NCBI GenBank assembly: GCA_003963305.1
Contig: RXJR01000009.1
Location: 124,001 to 188,000 of the forward strand
Origin: Candidatus Melainabacteria bacterium
GTDB lineage: Bacteria > Cyanobacteriota > Vampirovibrionia > Obscuribacterales > Obscuribacteraceae
Reading direction: 5' to 3'
DNA length: 64,000 nucleotides
Part shown: positions 7,820 through 15,409 of the stretch, piece by piece
Position numbering within the stretch: position 1 is the first letter of the stretch
Layout: each line of letters opens with the position of its first letter
Program-made: the position numbers and the translations under genes
The notes under the pieces: generated by a model
Told to the model about the DNA's origin: nothing
Databases searched by the model: none
What the model saw: the letters and a program-made list of their open reading frames with translations, nothing else

Positions 7820-8974
7820 TCACTTCAACTCACTATTCAACAAATTCGCCAAGCGCGCCCCAGCCAGCTCCACCCGCTCCAGACCAATCTTGCGCGCCCT
7901 GGCTTTGTATGCCTCCGTCAACTGCCACGGACCATTTGTCTTGCCGACAGGCTTTGCATAAGCCGCACTCTTAGCCAGCTTGTATGACTCCTTAATCCAA
8001 ATTTTTTCGTCCGACTTCCTCGAAGCACCAGTTTTCAAATCAGGCAAAGTCTTCGCAAACTCAATCGCCGGCTTCAACGCCCGGTCATCGCCGACGATAC
8101 CATCCCAAACCGAATGCAGATTATCCGGCGCTCCCTTTAATTTACAGTCGTTGCCACCCTTATCTCCATTTAAATCCGCCGACGTCACCCGAGTAACGCA
8201 ATGAAGAGGCTGATGAACATCTCCAACCAGGTGAAGAAGCCAGACAAGGTCGTAAGATTTGAGATCATCAGACTTCCCCGAAGCCCCCAGGACCTCCCTG
8301 AAAGCCCTGATTTGCGTCTGAGCATTCGGCTCTACATACGGTGGCAATTTACTATGGTCACTTGTAAACGGAGTGTCATTGTAATGCCAGTATTTATGCA
8401 ACTTGAAATCAGAATAGCCCAGATTCTCTGCACATTGCGGACCATCAGGCTTGTTTCCTTTCTCCGCACCATCTGCAACATAATGACGATCTTTCTTAAT
8501 GTCATCCGCCCAGGTAGCAGCCTGCGCAAATATCCACATGTTTCTCTCATCACCACTTACATCCGCCGGTACCGCATCTACCCACTTCTGAAAGTACGGA
8601 TTCTTCTCCAACAACTGCATCGCTCTAGCTTTTGTTTCCGGACGCAACTGCCTCCAGGCAATACACGCCACCACCTCATGACCGAAGTCATACCAGGCAT
8701 AGGCCGGCTGCATCAACTGCACCGACAACAAGGACTCCAACGACTCCAGCGGCAACACTCCAACCGCCAAAATCGCAGCGACACCACAAACTGCCCGTTT
8801 CAACAGCCTTCCAGACCTTTCACATTGTCCTACAGCCCGTTTCAGCAGCAGTCCAGACCTTTTAAATTGTCCTACAGCCAATTTCAACTGCCTTCCAGAC
8901 CTTTCAAATTGTCTTACAGCTGGTTCCATCGGCTCACCATCTCGATCCAATTGCTGCCTCGCACTTTTTGACAT
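7820..8974 (-). CDS. S1/P1-type nuclease, secreted
   Basis: 384 residues from the ATG at 8974, which has GGAG 5 nt upstream; an upstream ATG at 9037 lies in a repeat and lacks such a site. S1/P1 nucleases are trinuclear-zinc enzymes cutting single-stranded nucleic acids or nucleotides. Expected ligands are visible: W94 and H99 (WYDFGH), D157 (ATWADD), H193, H248/D252/H258 (HLVGDVHQPLH), H287 and D291 (NLHSVWD). In this family the mature protein begins at the tryptophan ligand, and here AYA precedes W94, a good signal peptidase site. The first 93 residues are odd: three 14-residue repeats (about 22-63) followed by a hydrophobic segment (66-90), giving a greatly lengthened signal region. Confidence 0.9.
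   Translation of the reverse strand: MSKSARQQLDRDGEPMEPAVRQFERSGRQLKLAVGQFKRSGLLLKRAVGQCERSGRLLKRAVCGVAAILAVGVLPLESLESLLSVQLMQPAYAWYDFGHEVVACIAWRQLRPETKARAMQLLEKNPYFQKWVDAVPADVSGDERNMWIFAQAATWADDIKKDRHYVADGAEKGNKPDGPQCAENLGYSDFKLHKYWHYNDTPFTSDHSKLPPYVEPNAQTQIRAFREVLGASGKSDDLKSYDLVWLLHLVGDVHQPLHCVTRVTSADLNGDKGGNDCKLKGAPDNLHSVWDGIVGDDRALKPAIEFAKTLPDLKTGASRKSDEKIWIKESYKLAKSAAYAKPVGKTNGPWQLTEAYKARARKIGLERVELAGARLANLLNSELK
8791..8927. repeat. 3 x 42-bp in-frame tandem repeat in the nuclease gene
   Basis: Units at 8791-8832, 8833-8874 and 8875-8916 plus a partial copy. Each encodes 14 residues of the type QFERSGRxLKxAVG. It lies in the N-terminal extension before the signal peptide core. Confidence 0.85.
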
Positions 8975-9006
8975 TCTTTCTCCACCCTGAACCCCCACCA
9001 CCTCTC

Positions 9007-9052
9007 GCCCCGCAATTCCACAGCCCCGCAATTCCACAGCCCCGCGATTTTA
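9007..9052. repeat. about 3 x 16-bp tandem repeat upstream of the nuclease gene
   Basis: Two exact copies of a 16-bp unit (9007-9022, 9023-9038) and a partial third. It lies just upstream of the chosen start of the S1/P1 nuclease and would be coding if the earlier ATG at 9037 were used. Confidence 0.8.
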
Positions 9053-9157
9053 CCAGCTATTAGACAACCACAACAGTTGGCAAACTGTTTCATGGACAAA
9101 TGCACCTCGCTGATTCAATTCTAAGATGCTGCCAGACTTGCCTTGAGGGCTAAAAGA

Positions 9158-9595
9158 GTGCTTCGACATATCAAAATAACGTTGATCACCGAACTTGCCG
9201 TCATCATTGGAATCATGGTCTGGACGTACTGTTATCCGTGCCCTCCTGAATTCGATGAAAGCGCTCAACCACCATTCTCTGGCCCGCAGTGGTATCGAGA
9301 GTGGCGCTACAACTTTGACGGTCAACGATTTATCAATTCAATGGTCTGGAACTATCACAACCCGTCCCTCAATCAAGCATTAAAGCCCAAAATGCTTAAA
9401 TTAAGTGAGCCTCTAATAGAATCTGGCTTTTGGTTGCTCTTTGCGCGCAGCTGTGTGGACAACGGTTTGAACTTAGCAATTCTATCTCCGCTACTAGCTT
9501 TGTTCCTGTCAATCGAATCACAACGCGGCAAACGAAGAGCGGCTTTTAGCCATGATCGGAAATCAAATCACTTTCAAACAATGTCGGCCGAATAA
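9158..9595 (+). CDS. hypothetical membrane protein
   Basis: 145 residues from a GTG at 9158 with GAGGG 8 nt upstream; a TTG at 9143 overlaps that site and is less likely. One N-terminal membrane helix (about 5-24), an extracytoplasmic part rich in tryptophan and tyrosine (FSGPQWYREW), a second hydrophobic segment near 100-120, and a basic tail. No family recognised. It is divergent from the nuclease gene. Confidence 0.5.
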   Translation: MLRHIKITLITELAVIIGIMVWTYCYPCPPEFDESAQPPFSGPQWYREWRYNFDGQRFINSMVWNYHNPSLNQALKPKMLKLSEPLIESGFWLLFARSCVDNGLNLAILSPLLALFLSIESQRGKRRAAFSHDRKSNHFQTMSAE

Positions 9596-9738
9596 GTTAT
9601 TCTCCATGCACTCCATAATTGCTGTTGTGTTTATTTGCAGAATTCTGTTGTAATGTGGTTTAAACCGGTTCACTTTCAAGTTCATACTTGTATCAGTGAT
9701 AATGGGAGCAACTCAGTAAGCTACAAGGAGAAAGCGTT

Positions 9739-10257
9739 GTGGAGGATTATTTTTCCGTTCTTGGAGCGACGCTGGTTCTGCTCTTAACAGCTGGCTGTCT
9801 GGAGGTTAAGGCTAGTAATTCTGTGGATTTGAAACATGCAGCTATATCTGGTGACGCTATAGATAAGCTTGCCACTGGTCAATCGGTTCATATGAACAGT
9901 GCCGATGAGTACATTTGCCAGGGAAGCGCAAACCGGGTGGTACCATTGCTGCGACCCGATGGAAATGGCATAGTTGCGATCGTAGCCATTTCTTCTAACG
10001 AGAAAACAGCAATCTTAAATCCATCAGGCATTGACTATGGCGAAATCCCGCCCTTAACGAAACTTACCCCAGCTCAGGCAGACCAACTTTGGGGCTCCAA
10101 ATCTGACGCTCAACAAGGGTTGCAACGAACATACAAGCTTAGTTCGAAGTGGAATCAACACTTTTTGATCGATTTATCCTTCAAGAATGAACAGCTTGAA
10201 AAATACAGAATCAGAAGTCCTTTGCTTCGTGCGCCCGATTGGAAATTAGTGCACTAA
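9739..10257 (+). CDS. probable lipoprotein
   Basis: 172 residues starting at GTG with AAGGAG 8 nt upstream. The N-terminus is a hydrophobic signal followed by the lipobox LTAGC (Cys near residue 20), so it is probably lipidated. The mature part is mixed alpha/beta with no recognised domain. A hairpin follows at once (10260-10289), suggesting a single-gene transcript. Confidence 0.65.
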   Translation: MEDYFSVLGATLVLLLTAGCLEVKASNSVDLKHAAISGDAIDKLATGQSVHMNSADEYICQGSANRVVPLLRPDGNGIVAIVAISSNEKTAILNPSGIDYGEIPPLTKLTPAQADQLWGSKSDAQQGLQRTYKLSSKWNQHFLIDLSFKNEQLEKYRIRSPLLRAPDWKLVH

Positions 10258-10259
10258 AA

Positions 10260-10289
10260 GAGGAGAAGAAGCAAATGTTTCTTCTCCTC
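10260..10289 (+). terminator. hairpin after the lipoprotein gene
   Basis: A perfect 11-bp stem (10260-10270 with 10279-10289) with an 8-nt loop begins 2 nt after the stop codon. T-rich sequence is weak downstream on the plus strand, while the minus-strand side ends in TTTTAG. Confidence 0.65.
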
Positions 10290-10439
10290 CAAGTCGTTAA
10301 ACTTTAGTTCACCGCCGCTGGCGGATTAGCGATCATACATGCTACCACGGGAGGTGGCAACAAATTTGGGTATTCCGCTTGCTACGTTATACCGTTGGGT
10401 TCCTGGAGCGGCATCAAGAGCGAAAAATAGGAGGAAGCA

Positions 10440-10958
10440 ATGAGCGAAGTAAAGGGCTGGGCATGCTGGCAGGAACCATACAACGCCTATGAAATCGGTA
10501 CCGACGATCAGATCGTAAACGTTGGAAATCGTTCTGCATTTGTTCGATCTATTGATGGAACCGGACAATTTGGCGCAATAATGCAAAAGATTAGTGCTGA
10601 CAAATTCAGAGGAAAGCGAATCCGATTTTCGGGTTTCCTGAGGTGCAAAGATGCTCAGAATGGCTGCGGATTGTTTATGGAAGTGTTTGCGCTCTTCCCG
10701 GAGAATAATCCGCTGCGAGCCCTAGACAACATGAGTAAGCGACTCGTGTCCGGAACGATGGAATGGGTCAAATGCGAATTGACACTCGATGTTCCAGATG
10801 ACGCTTATGGTATCAATATTGGGGCAAGACTGTTGGGACAGGGTCAGCTGTGGATTGACGGACTGAAATTCGAAGAGGTTGGGCGGGATGTTCCATTGAC
10901 GGATGAATTCTGTCGTTATCCGAGCGAGCCACAAAACTTAGATTTCAAAGATTCATAA
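10440..10958 (+). CDS. jelly-roll (carbohydrate-binding-like) protein
   Basis: 172 residues, no signal peptide, with a strong AGGAGG 5 nt before the ATG. The order of motifs (an FGAIMQKI strand, then RIRFSGFLRC, a DNMSKR segment, MEWVKCELTLDVP, and GQLWIDGLKFEEV) matches the beta-jelly-roll module found after AraC-type or other regulators and as stand-alone proteins in many bacteria, related in fold to carbohydrate-binding modules. Here it stands alone, without a DNA-binding part. Probably a cytoplasmic ligand-binding protein; the ligand is unknown. Confidence 0.6.
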   Translation: MSEVKGWACWQEPYNAYEIGTDDQIVNVGNRSAFVRSIDGTGQFGAIMQKISADKFRGKRIRFSGFLRCKDAQNGCGLFMEVFALFPENNPLRALDNMSKRLVSGTMEWVKCELTLDVPDDAYGINIGARLLGQGQLWIDGLKFEEVGRDVPLTDEFCRYPSEPQNLDFKDS

Positions 10959-11293
10959 CCCGGTCTCGATGCAGAACACAGCCCGAGTCAAGTTGGTGCT
11001 TTCTCGAAAACACTTAAATAATCTGGTCAAATCTCAGCTGCGAGGAAGCTATTGCTTTGAGCTGGAGCGCCAGGAGACTGTGCATAACAGCAGCAAACAT
11101 TGAGCAAGGTACACACGCATAGTAAGTTTCTCAGCACTCAAATACCTCACTTGGTATTTCCATTATTTCACAAAGCTCGCGTTGGGTGATGTAGCTTTCA
11201 GCTCAACTACTGAGACTCCGCAAAGAGACCCTCGCAATTCAAATGCGGTTATTACGCTGGGCTATCTCAGCAAATTCGACTATCCTCATTCTT
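10959..11293. other. intergenic region without a supported gene
   Basis: About 335 nt. It contains a 20-nt stretch (11176-11195) identical to a segment inside the following TPR gene (12242-12261). Open frames here lack ribosome binding sites and clash with the signal peptide of the TPR gene. No promoter is clear. Confidence 0.4.
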
Positions 11294-12781
11294 ATGAAAG
11301 GGCACTTGAAATCAATTTTGTTGTTGGCGGCGTTAGTCGTCGGCTGTCCTTGTTTGGCGAAGAATGCTTCTTCAGGCTCTAGTTCGATCGTGCTCGCAAA
11401 AGTATATTTTGCCAGAGGATTAAACAATCTCAGGCACAAAGAGCTGCGTCAGGCGGTAAGCAATTTTACCAGAGCTACACAGCTGAATTCTAAGTACGCC
11501 GCTGCCTTCAATAATCGAGGGAACGCTCTGACCGATCTTGGCGATTTTAAAGGAGCGATGGCCGATTTTGACAAGGCAATAAAATTAGACCCGACAGCAT
11601 CCTACGCTTACAACAATAGAGCCACTTTACACGAAAAGCTTCAAGACAAATCGGGTGCTTTATCTGACTACGCTAAAGCGATTAACCTTGATCGAAACTA
11701 TTCAACCGCTTACTATAACCGAGCCCAGCTCCGCTTAGATATGAACGATTTAGAAGGGGCTCTGATTGACTGCAATCAATCAATTAGAATCAATCCGAAT
11801 GAATCTCGTCCATATTACACACGCGCCAGAATATCGATAACCCAAAACAATTTAGTAAGCGCGATCAAAGACTTAGACCAGTCCATTAAGTTTGATTCGC
11901 GAGATGCTGCTGCCTATGGAAATCGTGGTTGGGCTAAGCATCGAATTGGGCAGAACCAATCGGCGCTAGAAGACCTCGATCAAAGTATTCGCCTTGACGG
12001 AAGTAACAGCCTCAATTTCCAGACGCGCGGCAATGTGAAGCTGAGTTTGGGAGACCAGAATGGAGCGTTAACTGACTGGGAAACAGCAATCAAACTTTGT
12101 CCGACGAGTGTTGTTTATTGCCTGCGCGGGATTACCTTTTTGACGCTAGGGAATCGCGCATCCGCGCTCCATGAGTTTGGAATGGCTGTAAGGCTTGATC
12201 CAAACAACGATTTTGCTTACTGCAAAAGAGGCGACATTCGGTTCGCGTTGGGTGATGTAGCTGGCGCCTTTGACGATTACAATCTCGCAATTAAAACTAA
12301 TTCCCACATGAGCCTTGGTTACCGTTACCGAGCTTACGCGAATTACAAGATTGGCAATATAAGACAAGCGATTGCCGATATAGACGAAGTAATCAGATTG
12401 AATCCAGCCTATAGCTACAACTACACCGCGCGGGGTCTGTTCCGTGAAGAGATCGGTGACGAAAAAGGATCTGTTGAAGATTTTTCCAGTGCCATTGAAC
12501 TAGATCCAAACCTAGTCTGCAATTACCTTTTCCGGGCAGATGCAAATTGCAAACAAGGGTGTGCACTTCAGTGCGCATCAGACTACTTCGATGCCTTACA
12601 GTTAAATCAGCAAGCGTCTTGGAAACACTTGATAGATTTTTGCCGGCAGAGGTATGCCGAACTTTGTGAAAACAGTGGCAAAATCTGCCAATTTAGCAAG
12701 ACCAATTTGATACCACACACGGTGCACAGCGACATCAGTCCCGAGGAACAAATGTCGTTATTCTGGTTCCTTTATCGTTAA
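11294..12781 (+). CDS. secreted tetratricopeptide-repeat protein
   Basis: 495 residues from the ATG at 11294. This start gives a clean signal peptide (MKGHLKS, hydrophobic core, CLA cleavage region), whereas the frame-first start 51 nt upstream would bury it. About twelve consecutive 34-residue TPR units follow, with the usual pattern (AAAFNNRGNALTDLGDFKGA, DFDKAIKLDP). TPR arrays are protein-binding scaffolds; an envelope scaffold is likely. The last 70 residues are cysteine-rich and outside the repeat. No ribosome binding site is evident. Partner unknown. Confidence 0.8.
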   Translation: MKGHLKSILLLAALVVGCPCLAKNASSGSSSIVLAKVYFARGLNNLRHKELRQAVSNFTRATQLNSKYAAAFNNRGNALTDLGDFKGAMADFDKAIKLDPTASYAYNNRATLHEKLQDKSGALSDYAKAINLDRNYSTAYYNRAQLRLDMNDLEGALIDCNQSIRINPNESRPYYTRARISITQNNLVSAIKDLDQSIKFDSRDAAAYGNRGWAKHRIGQNQSALEDLDQSIRLDGSNSLNFQTRGNVKLSLGDQNGALTDWETAIKLCPTSVVYCLRGITFLTLGNRASALHEFGMAVRLDPNNDFAYCKRGDIRFALGDVAGAFDDYNLAIKTNSHMSLGYRYRAYANYKIGNIRQAIADIDEVIRLNPAYSYNYTARGLFREEIGDEKGSVEDFSSAIELDPNLVCNYLFRADANCKQGCALQCASDYFDALQLNQQASWKHLIDFCRQRYAELCENSGKICQFSKTNLIPHTVHSDISPEEQMSLFWFLYR

Positions 12782-12848
12782 TAAAACAACCTGACGTCGG
12801 CGCGATTGTAGCAACGCGAAGCAATTTGCGAGCGGCAGCTCCGGATGG

Positions 12849-12877
12849 ATGACGTAATGAGCCTGTGGCACTATACT
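12849..12877 (+). promoter_or_regulatory. promoter module, copy 1
   Basis: A -35-like ATGACG (12849-12854), a 17-nt spacer ending TGTGGCAC, and -10 TATACT (12872-12877). The same module, same spacer length and same flanks recur at 13718 and 14792. It stands 44 nt before the gene at 12921. Confidence 0.65.
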
Positions 12878-12920
12878 AAGGAATTATCGGCTGGGAATAT
12901 CTAGCGCCAAAAGGTGCCGC

Positions 12921-13241
12921 TTGATACAAGAAGTGACAGACAGTGAAAAGTCCAAAATTTCAATAAACTATTGGCTCGTGCCGATCATTGGCATTTTAGT
13001 TTTTCTTGTTTCGGGAGTTGGTTTCGGCTGGTTCATTCTTCTTCAGATGCAGGCACACGGATTGCATCAGGGTGACTATTTTCGCTTTGGTCACTTTCAG
13101 CTTTATCTTTTGGGTGCAGGCGGAGGAATATTTGCCATTGCCATAATCGCAATATCTGCAATATTGGCTGCTGTTACAACTATGCTTACTATTAGTTGGG
13201 GACCTAAAATTTTCTCGATTCTAAAAAGCAAGCGGAAGTGA
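12921..13241 (+). CDS. small two-helix membrane protein
   Basis: 106 residues. The TTG at 12921 follows an AAGGTG at a short distance; a GTG four codons later is an alternative. Two membrane helices (about 19-42 and 65-92) with short charged ends and a glycine-rich second helix. No recognised domain. It follows promoter copy 1, and its leader shares CAAAAGGTG-CGCT with the leader of the gene at 14982, so the two are probably co-regulated. Confidence 0.5.
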   Translation: MIQEVTDSEKSKISINYWLVPIIGILVFLVSGVGFGWFILLQMQAHGLHQGDYFRFGHFQLYLLGAGGGIFAIAIIAISAILAAVTTMLTISWGPKIFSILKSKRK

Positions 13242-13330
13242 GACACCCCATCGCCAATCGTACTCATGGAACCACGTCAAACACTCTAGAGCGTCTGACA
13301 AAGTGGCGCTGAACCGTTACCAGTCGGTAA

Positions 13331-13540
13331 AAAACACAGCAAGAGACAGTCCTAAACTCTGCTCTTCTGACTGCTTCACAGCCCGGCGACCTTACTGCGT
13401 TACTCAACCATAGGATCGACGCCCCCGCTCTAGTCCAACTTTTAACAGGACTGAAACCCGCTGAACGCTATCCAAGGGCGTTCTTACTGTTGAGATAAAG
13501 CAACTAGAACGAGAAGGCGTTTATTCACGAGGGATGATGA
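13331..13540 (+). pseudogene. decayed winged-helix-like fragment
   Basis: One frame (13331-13498) reads ETVLNSALLTASQPGDLTALL and on to TGLKPAERYPRAFLL. After a shift near 13490 the next frame continues TVEIKQLEREGVYSRG. The order short helix, TGL turn, helix, L-x-LE-x-x-G and a basic end resembles the C-terminal winged helix of DprA-like or similar DNA-binding proteins. No start codon or ribosome binding site. I take it as a frameshifted remnant; the family assignment is weak. Confidence 0.3.
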
Positions 13541-13717
13541 GCTTTTCGAGCATGCAATGGATGAACTCAACATACATAATCCGCTTTTCGAGAAGTCCGT
13601 CCATGAGCACTGCTGCGAAGAAACGAGAAACGACAAAGCTGATGAGAGATCTGCGCAAATTGCATCCTACTAATCGACGAGAATAGAACGTCCAGCACAA
13701 TTGGAAGCCCGGTAAAG

Positions 13718-13746
13718 ATGACGCAAGGGTACTCTGGCACTATAAT
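13718..13746 (+). promoter_or_regulatory. promoter module, copy 2
   Basis: ATGACG (13718-13723), 17-nt spacer ending TCTGGCAC, perfect -10 TATAAT (13741-13746). Nearly identical in layout to copies at 12849 and 14792. It drives the mini-PspA gene. Confidence 0.7.
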
Positions 13747-13809
13747 GAAGGAACAGTCAGCTGTGAATGTCAGCCGAGCGCCGTGACGCAGATAATCTTT
13801 GTCGATAGA

Positions 13810-13986
13810 ATGCCTATTCCAGAAGACTCAAAAATACAGATAATAAAACGGCAAATTGAAGCTTGGAAAAATAGAGCTGCGATGGCTCGACAGCAAGGAT
13901 GCGACGATTTGGAAAAACAAGCCCTGGACCATAAAAGAGAGTACGAAAACGAACTGGCAAAACTTCAAGAGTTTGAACTTGAGTGA
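13810..13986 (+). CDS. mini-PspA: isolated PspA/Vipp1 helical segment
   Basis: 58 residues from the ATG at 13810. A GTG at 13783 is possible, but the MPI start lies in a block shared with the gene at 14982, including AGAATGCCTATT and ACTCAAAAAT. Residues about 16-50 match residues 68-97 of the full PspA at 49209-49964: W, NRAAMA, QQG, DDL, KQAL and Y are identical, about 19 of 30 positions. In PspA/Vipp1 this is the conserved part of the long coiled-coil hairpin. The amphipathic helix that binds membranes and the rest of the hairpin are absent. It could join or poison PspA rods; that is inference. Confidence 0.7.
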   Translation: MPIPEDSKIQIIKRQIEAWKNRAAMARQQGCDDLEKQALDHKREYENELAKLQEFELE

Positions 13987-14055
13987 CATGCACTCAGACT
14001 AAGAGAATGATGACAAAGAACATACAAGGTTATGAAACTGTCGGGAATGTGAACC

Positions 14056-14247
14056 ATGGAAGAAGACAACGACGAAGAAGCACTTAAAATACAAACTGGT
14101 GAACTGTTGAAATGGCTTGTGATACGTCGTTCATCACCTGGCGAAGGACCTGAACTACGCGCTTCTCCTGTGCCAAAACGTCCGTCACCTGACAGTGGTA
14201 CAAATGCTGCAAATCTAAACAGTCCTGGGGCGGAAGACGAAATATAA
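14056..14247 (+). CDS. possible small acidic protein
   Basis: 63 residues, acidic at the N-terminus (EEDNDEEALK), then a short helix (GELLKWLVIRR) and a serine/proline-rich disordered tail. A GGGA lies about 10 nt before the ATG. It lies between the mini-PspA gene and the FtsH-like membrane protein on the same strand. Could be genuine; no family recognised. Confidence 0.35.
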   Translation: MEEDNDEEALKIQTGELLKWLVIRRSSPGEGPELRASPVPKRPSPDSGTNAANLNSPGAEDEI

Positions 14248-14262
14248 GCAAGCAGGCTTATA
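14243..14262 (+). promoter_or_regulatory. 7-bp palindrome upstream of the 14310 gene
   Basis: TATAAGC and GCTTATA around a 6-nt spacer, overlapping the stop of the preceding small gene. It is AT-rich, without a T-tract, so an operator or an mRNA hairpin is more likely than a terminator. Confidence 0.4.
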
Positions 14263-14309
14263 AGCACGGCAGGCACGTTAGAGAAACAAATTAAGGAGCA
14301 CAGAATAGC

Positions 14310-14768
14310 GTGGTGCGTGAAAAAAGACTAGCACCAGTCCTGTGTCTCATTGCGGCAGTAGTGCTTTGCTGTGAGTGGCTTGCTGACGAGACGCATCGTT
14401 GTCCAGAATTTGCCTACAGTCAGTTTCAGAACATGCTGAGGGCAGACACTATTGATCAGAACCTCGTCACTGTGGTGCTCCCTCCCTATACGAATAGTTT
14501 CGGTCGCGATTATGTGCGCTTGTGGATAAAGGGAGATCCTCTATGCCACTTCATGTTTATTCCGACAGACTTTTTAAATCATGACGGACCAGCTCTGAAA
14601 AAAACGCGCGCATATAGAATTCAGAGTTGTGGCAATTGTGAGATCATCGGAATCGGGTTGAAGATATTTTTTGAGATAGTAATCGCTGGGTGTATCCTTC
14701 TGGCATTTCGCTCAAAGCTGTCGAATGAAACAGAACATCGGCAATCGACTCAGGAAGAGACCGCTTAG
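14310..14768 (+). CDS. membrane protein resembling the FtsH periplasmic region
   Basis: 152 residues from a GTG with AAGGAG 11 nt upstream. Two membrane helices (about 8-24 and 117-137) flank an extracytoplasmic domain. That domain begins CPEFAYSQFQNMLRADTIDQN, close to the pattern at the start of the FtsH extracellular domain (YSEFL...V..G.V..V), and the two-helix layout equals the N-terminus of FtsH. No AAA or protease part follows; a short Gln/Glu tail ends the protein. FtsH homology is inference from pattern and topology only. Confidence 0.5.
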   Translation: MVREKRLAPVLCLIAAVVLCCEWLADETHRCPEFAYSQFQNMLRADTIDQNLVTVVLPPYTNSFGRDYVRLWIKGDPLCHFMFIPTDFLNHDGPALKKTRAYRIQSCGNCEIIGIGLKIFFEIVIAGCILLAFRSKLSNETEHRQSTQEETA

Positions 14769-14791
14769 CAGAATCGCGAAGTTCGGGAAAA

Positions 14792-14820
14792 ATGAAGCAT
14801 TGACGCTGTGGCGCTATACT
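14792..14820 (+). promoter_or_regulatory. promoter module, copy 3
   Basis: ATGAAG (14792-14797), 17-nt spacer ending TGTGGCGC, -10 TATACT (14815-14820). Third copy of the module at 12849 and 13718. A further TCTAGC-CAAAAGGTG-CGCT block is shared with the leader of copy 1. Confidence 0.65.
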
Positions 14821-14981
14821 AAAGAAAAGGTCGTTACGCATGTCTAGCATCAAAAGGTGTCGCTCAATAGAGCAGTTTTAGCTTGAAGAGTCTGAGGCTA
14901 GACAGAAAAGCAATTTGGCAATGGTCATCGTCATATTGTTTGGTCAATTCAATCAAAGGCTTCAGACACTCGGACACAAGA

Positions 14982-15287
14982 ATGCCTATTTCCAACGATA
15001 CTCAAAAATCGGTAGTTCAAAACTCTTGGTTCGCAGGACACCACCATCCGTGGCTGAGCTCTGCAATTGGACTGTACTTGGCTGGCGTATTTTCGTTTGG
15101 CACAGACCTGTATTTGTTCTGGCTAAACAGACCGGATGACCTCGACAGAGGTCCGCATTTTATAGATGACTTCACTTTCACGATAATGGTCGAAGCGCTG
15201 GGCGGCTGCATCGTGTACGTGCTAATCGCAGTTCTGCAATGTCTATTTGATTTTTTGCGCTGCGTCTTCTACAAGTCTGAAACATAA
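14982..15287 (+). CDS. small two-helix membrane protein
   Basis: 101 residues from the ATG at 14982; the start block (AGAATGCCTATT) is shared with the mini-PspA gene. Two membrane helices (about 26-46 and 68-92), with an acidic loop (NRPDDLDRGPHFIDD) between them. An upstream in-frame start at 14883 would add 33 residues with no homology support. The leader from promoter copy 3 is long, about 160 nt. Family not recognised. Confidence 0.5.
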   Translation: MPISNDTQKSVVQNSWFAGHHHPWLSSAIGLYLAGVFSFGTDLYLFWLNRPDDLDRGPHFIDDFTFTIMVEALGGCIVYVLIAVLQCLFDFLRCVFYKSET

Positions 15288-15409
15288 ACAAAATGCGCGG
15301 GACAGGGCTAAGTGAATCAGAAACCTCCAGGAGCCTACGTATTGGACGAATTCGCCTGCTGGCGAACTTAATGTACTGTTACTAATTAAAAGCTCTCTTG
15401 CTGCACACG

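Noticed and set aside
8201-8971. 256-codon plus-strand open frame
   Set aside because: It lies antisense to the S1/P1 nuclease, whose catalytic residues are all intact; the translation is arginine/glutamine-rich low complexity.
11182-11382. 66-codon frame before the TPR gene
   Set aside because: Overlaps the signal peptide of the TPR protein in another frame and has no ribosome binding site.
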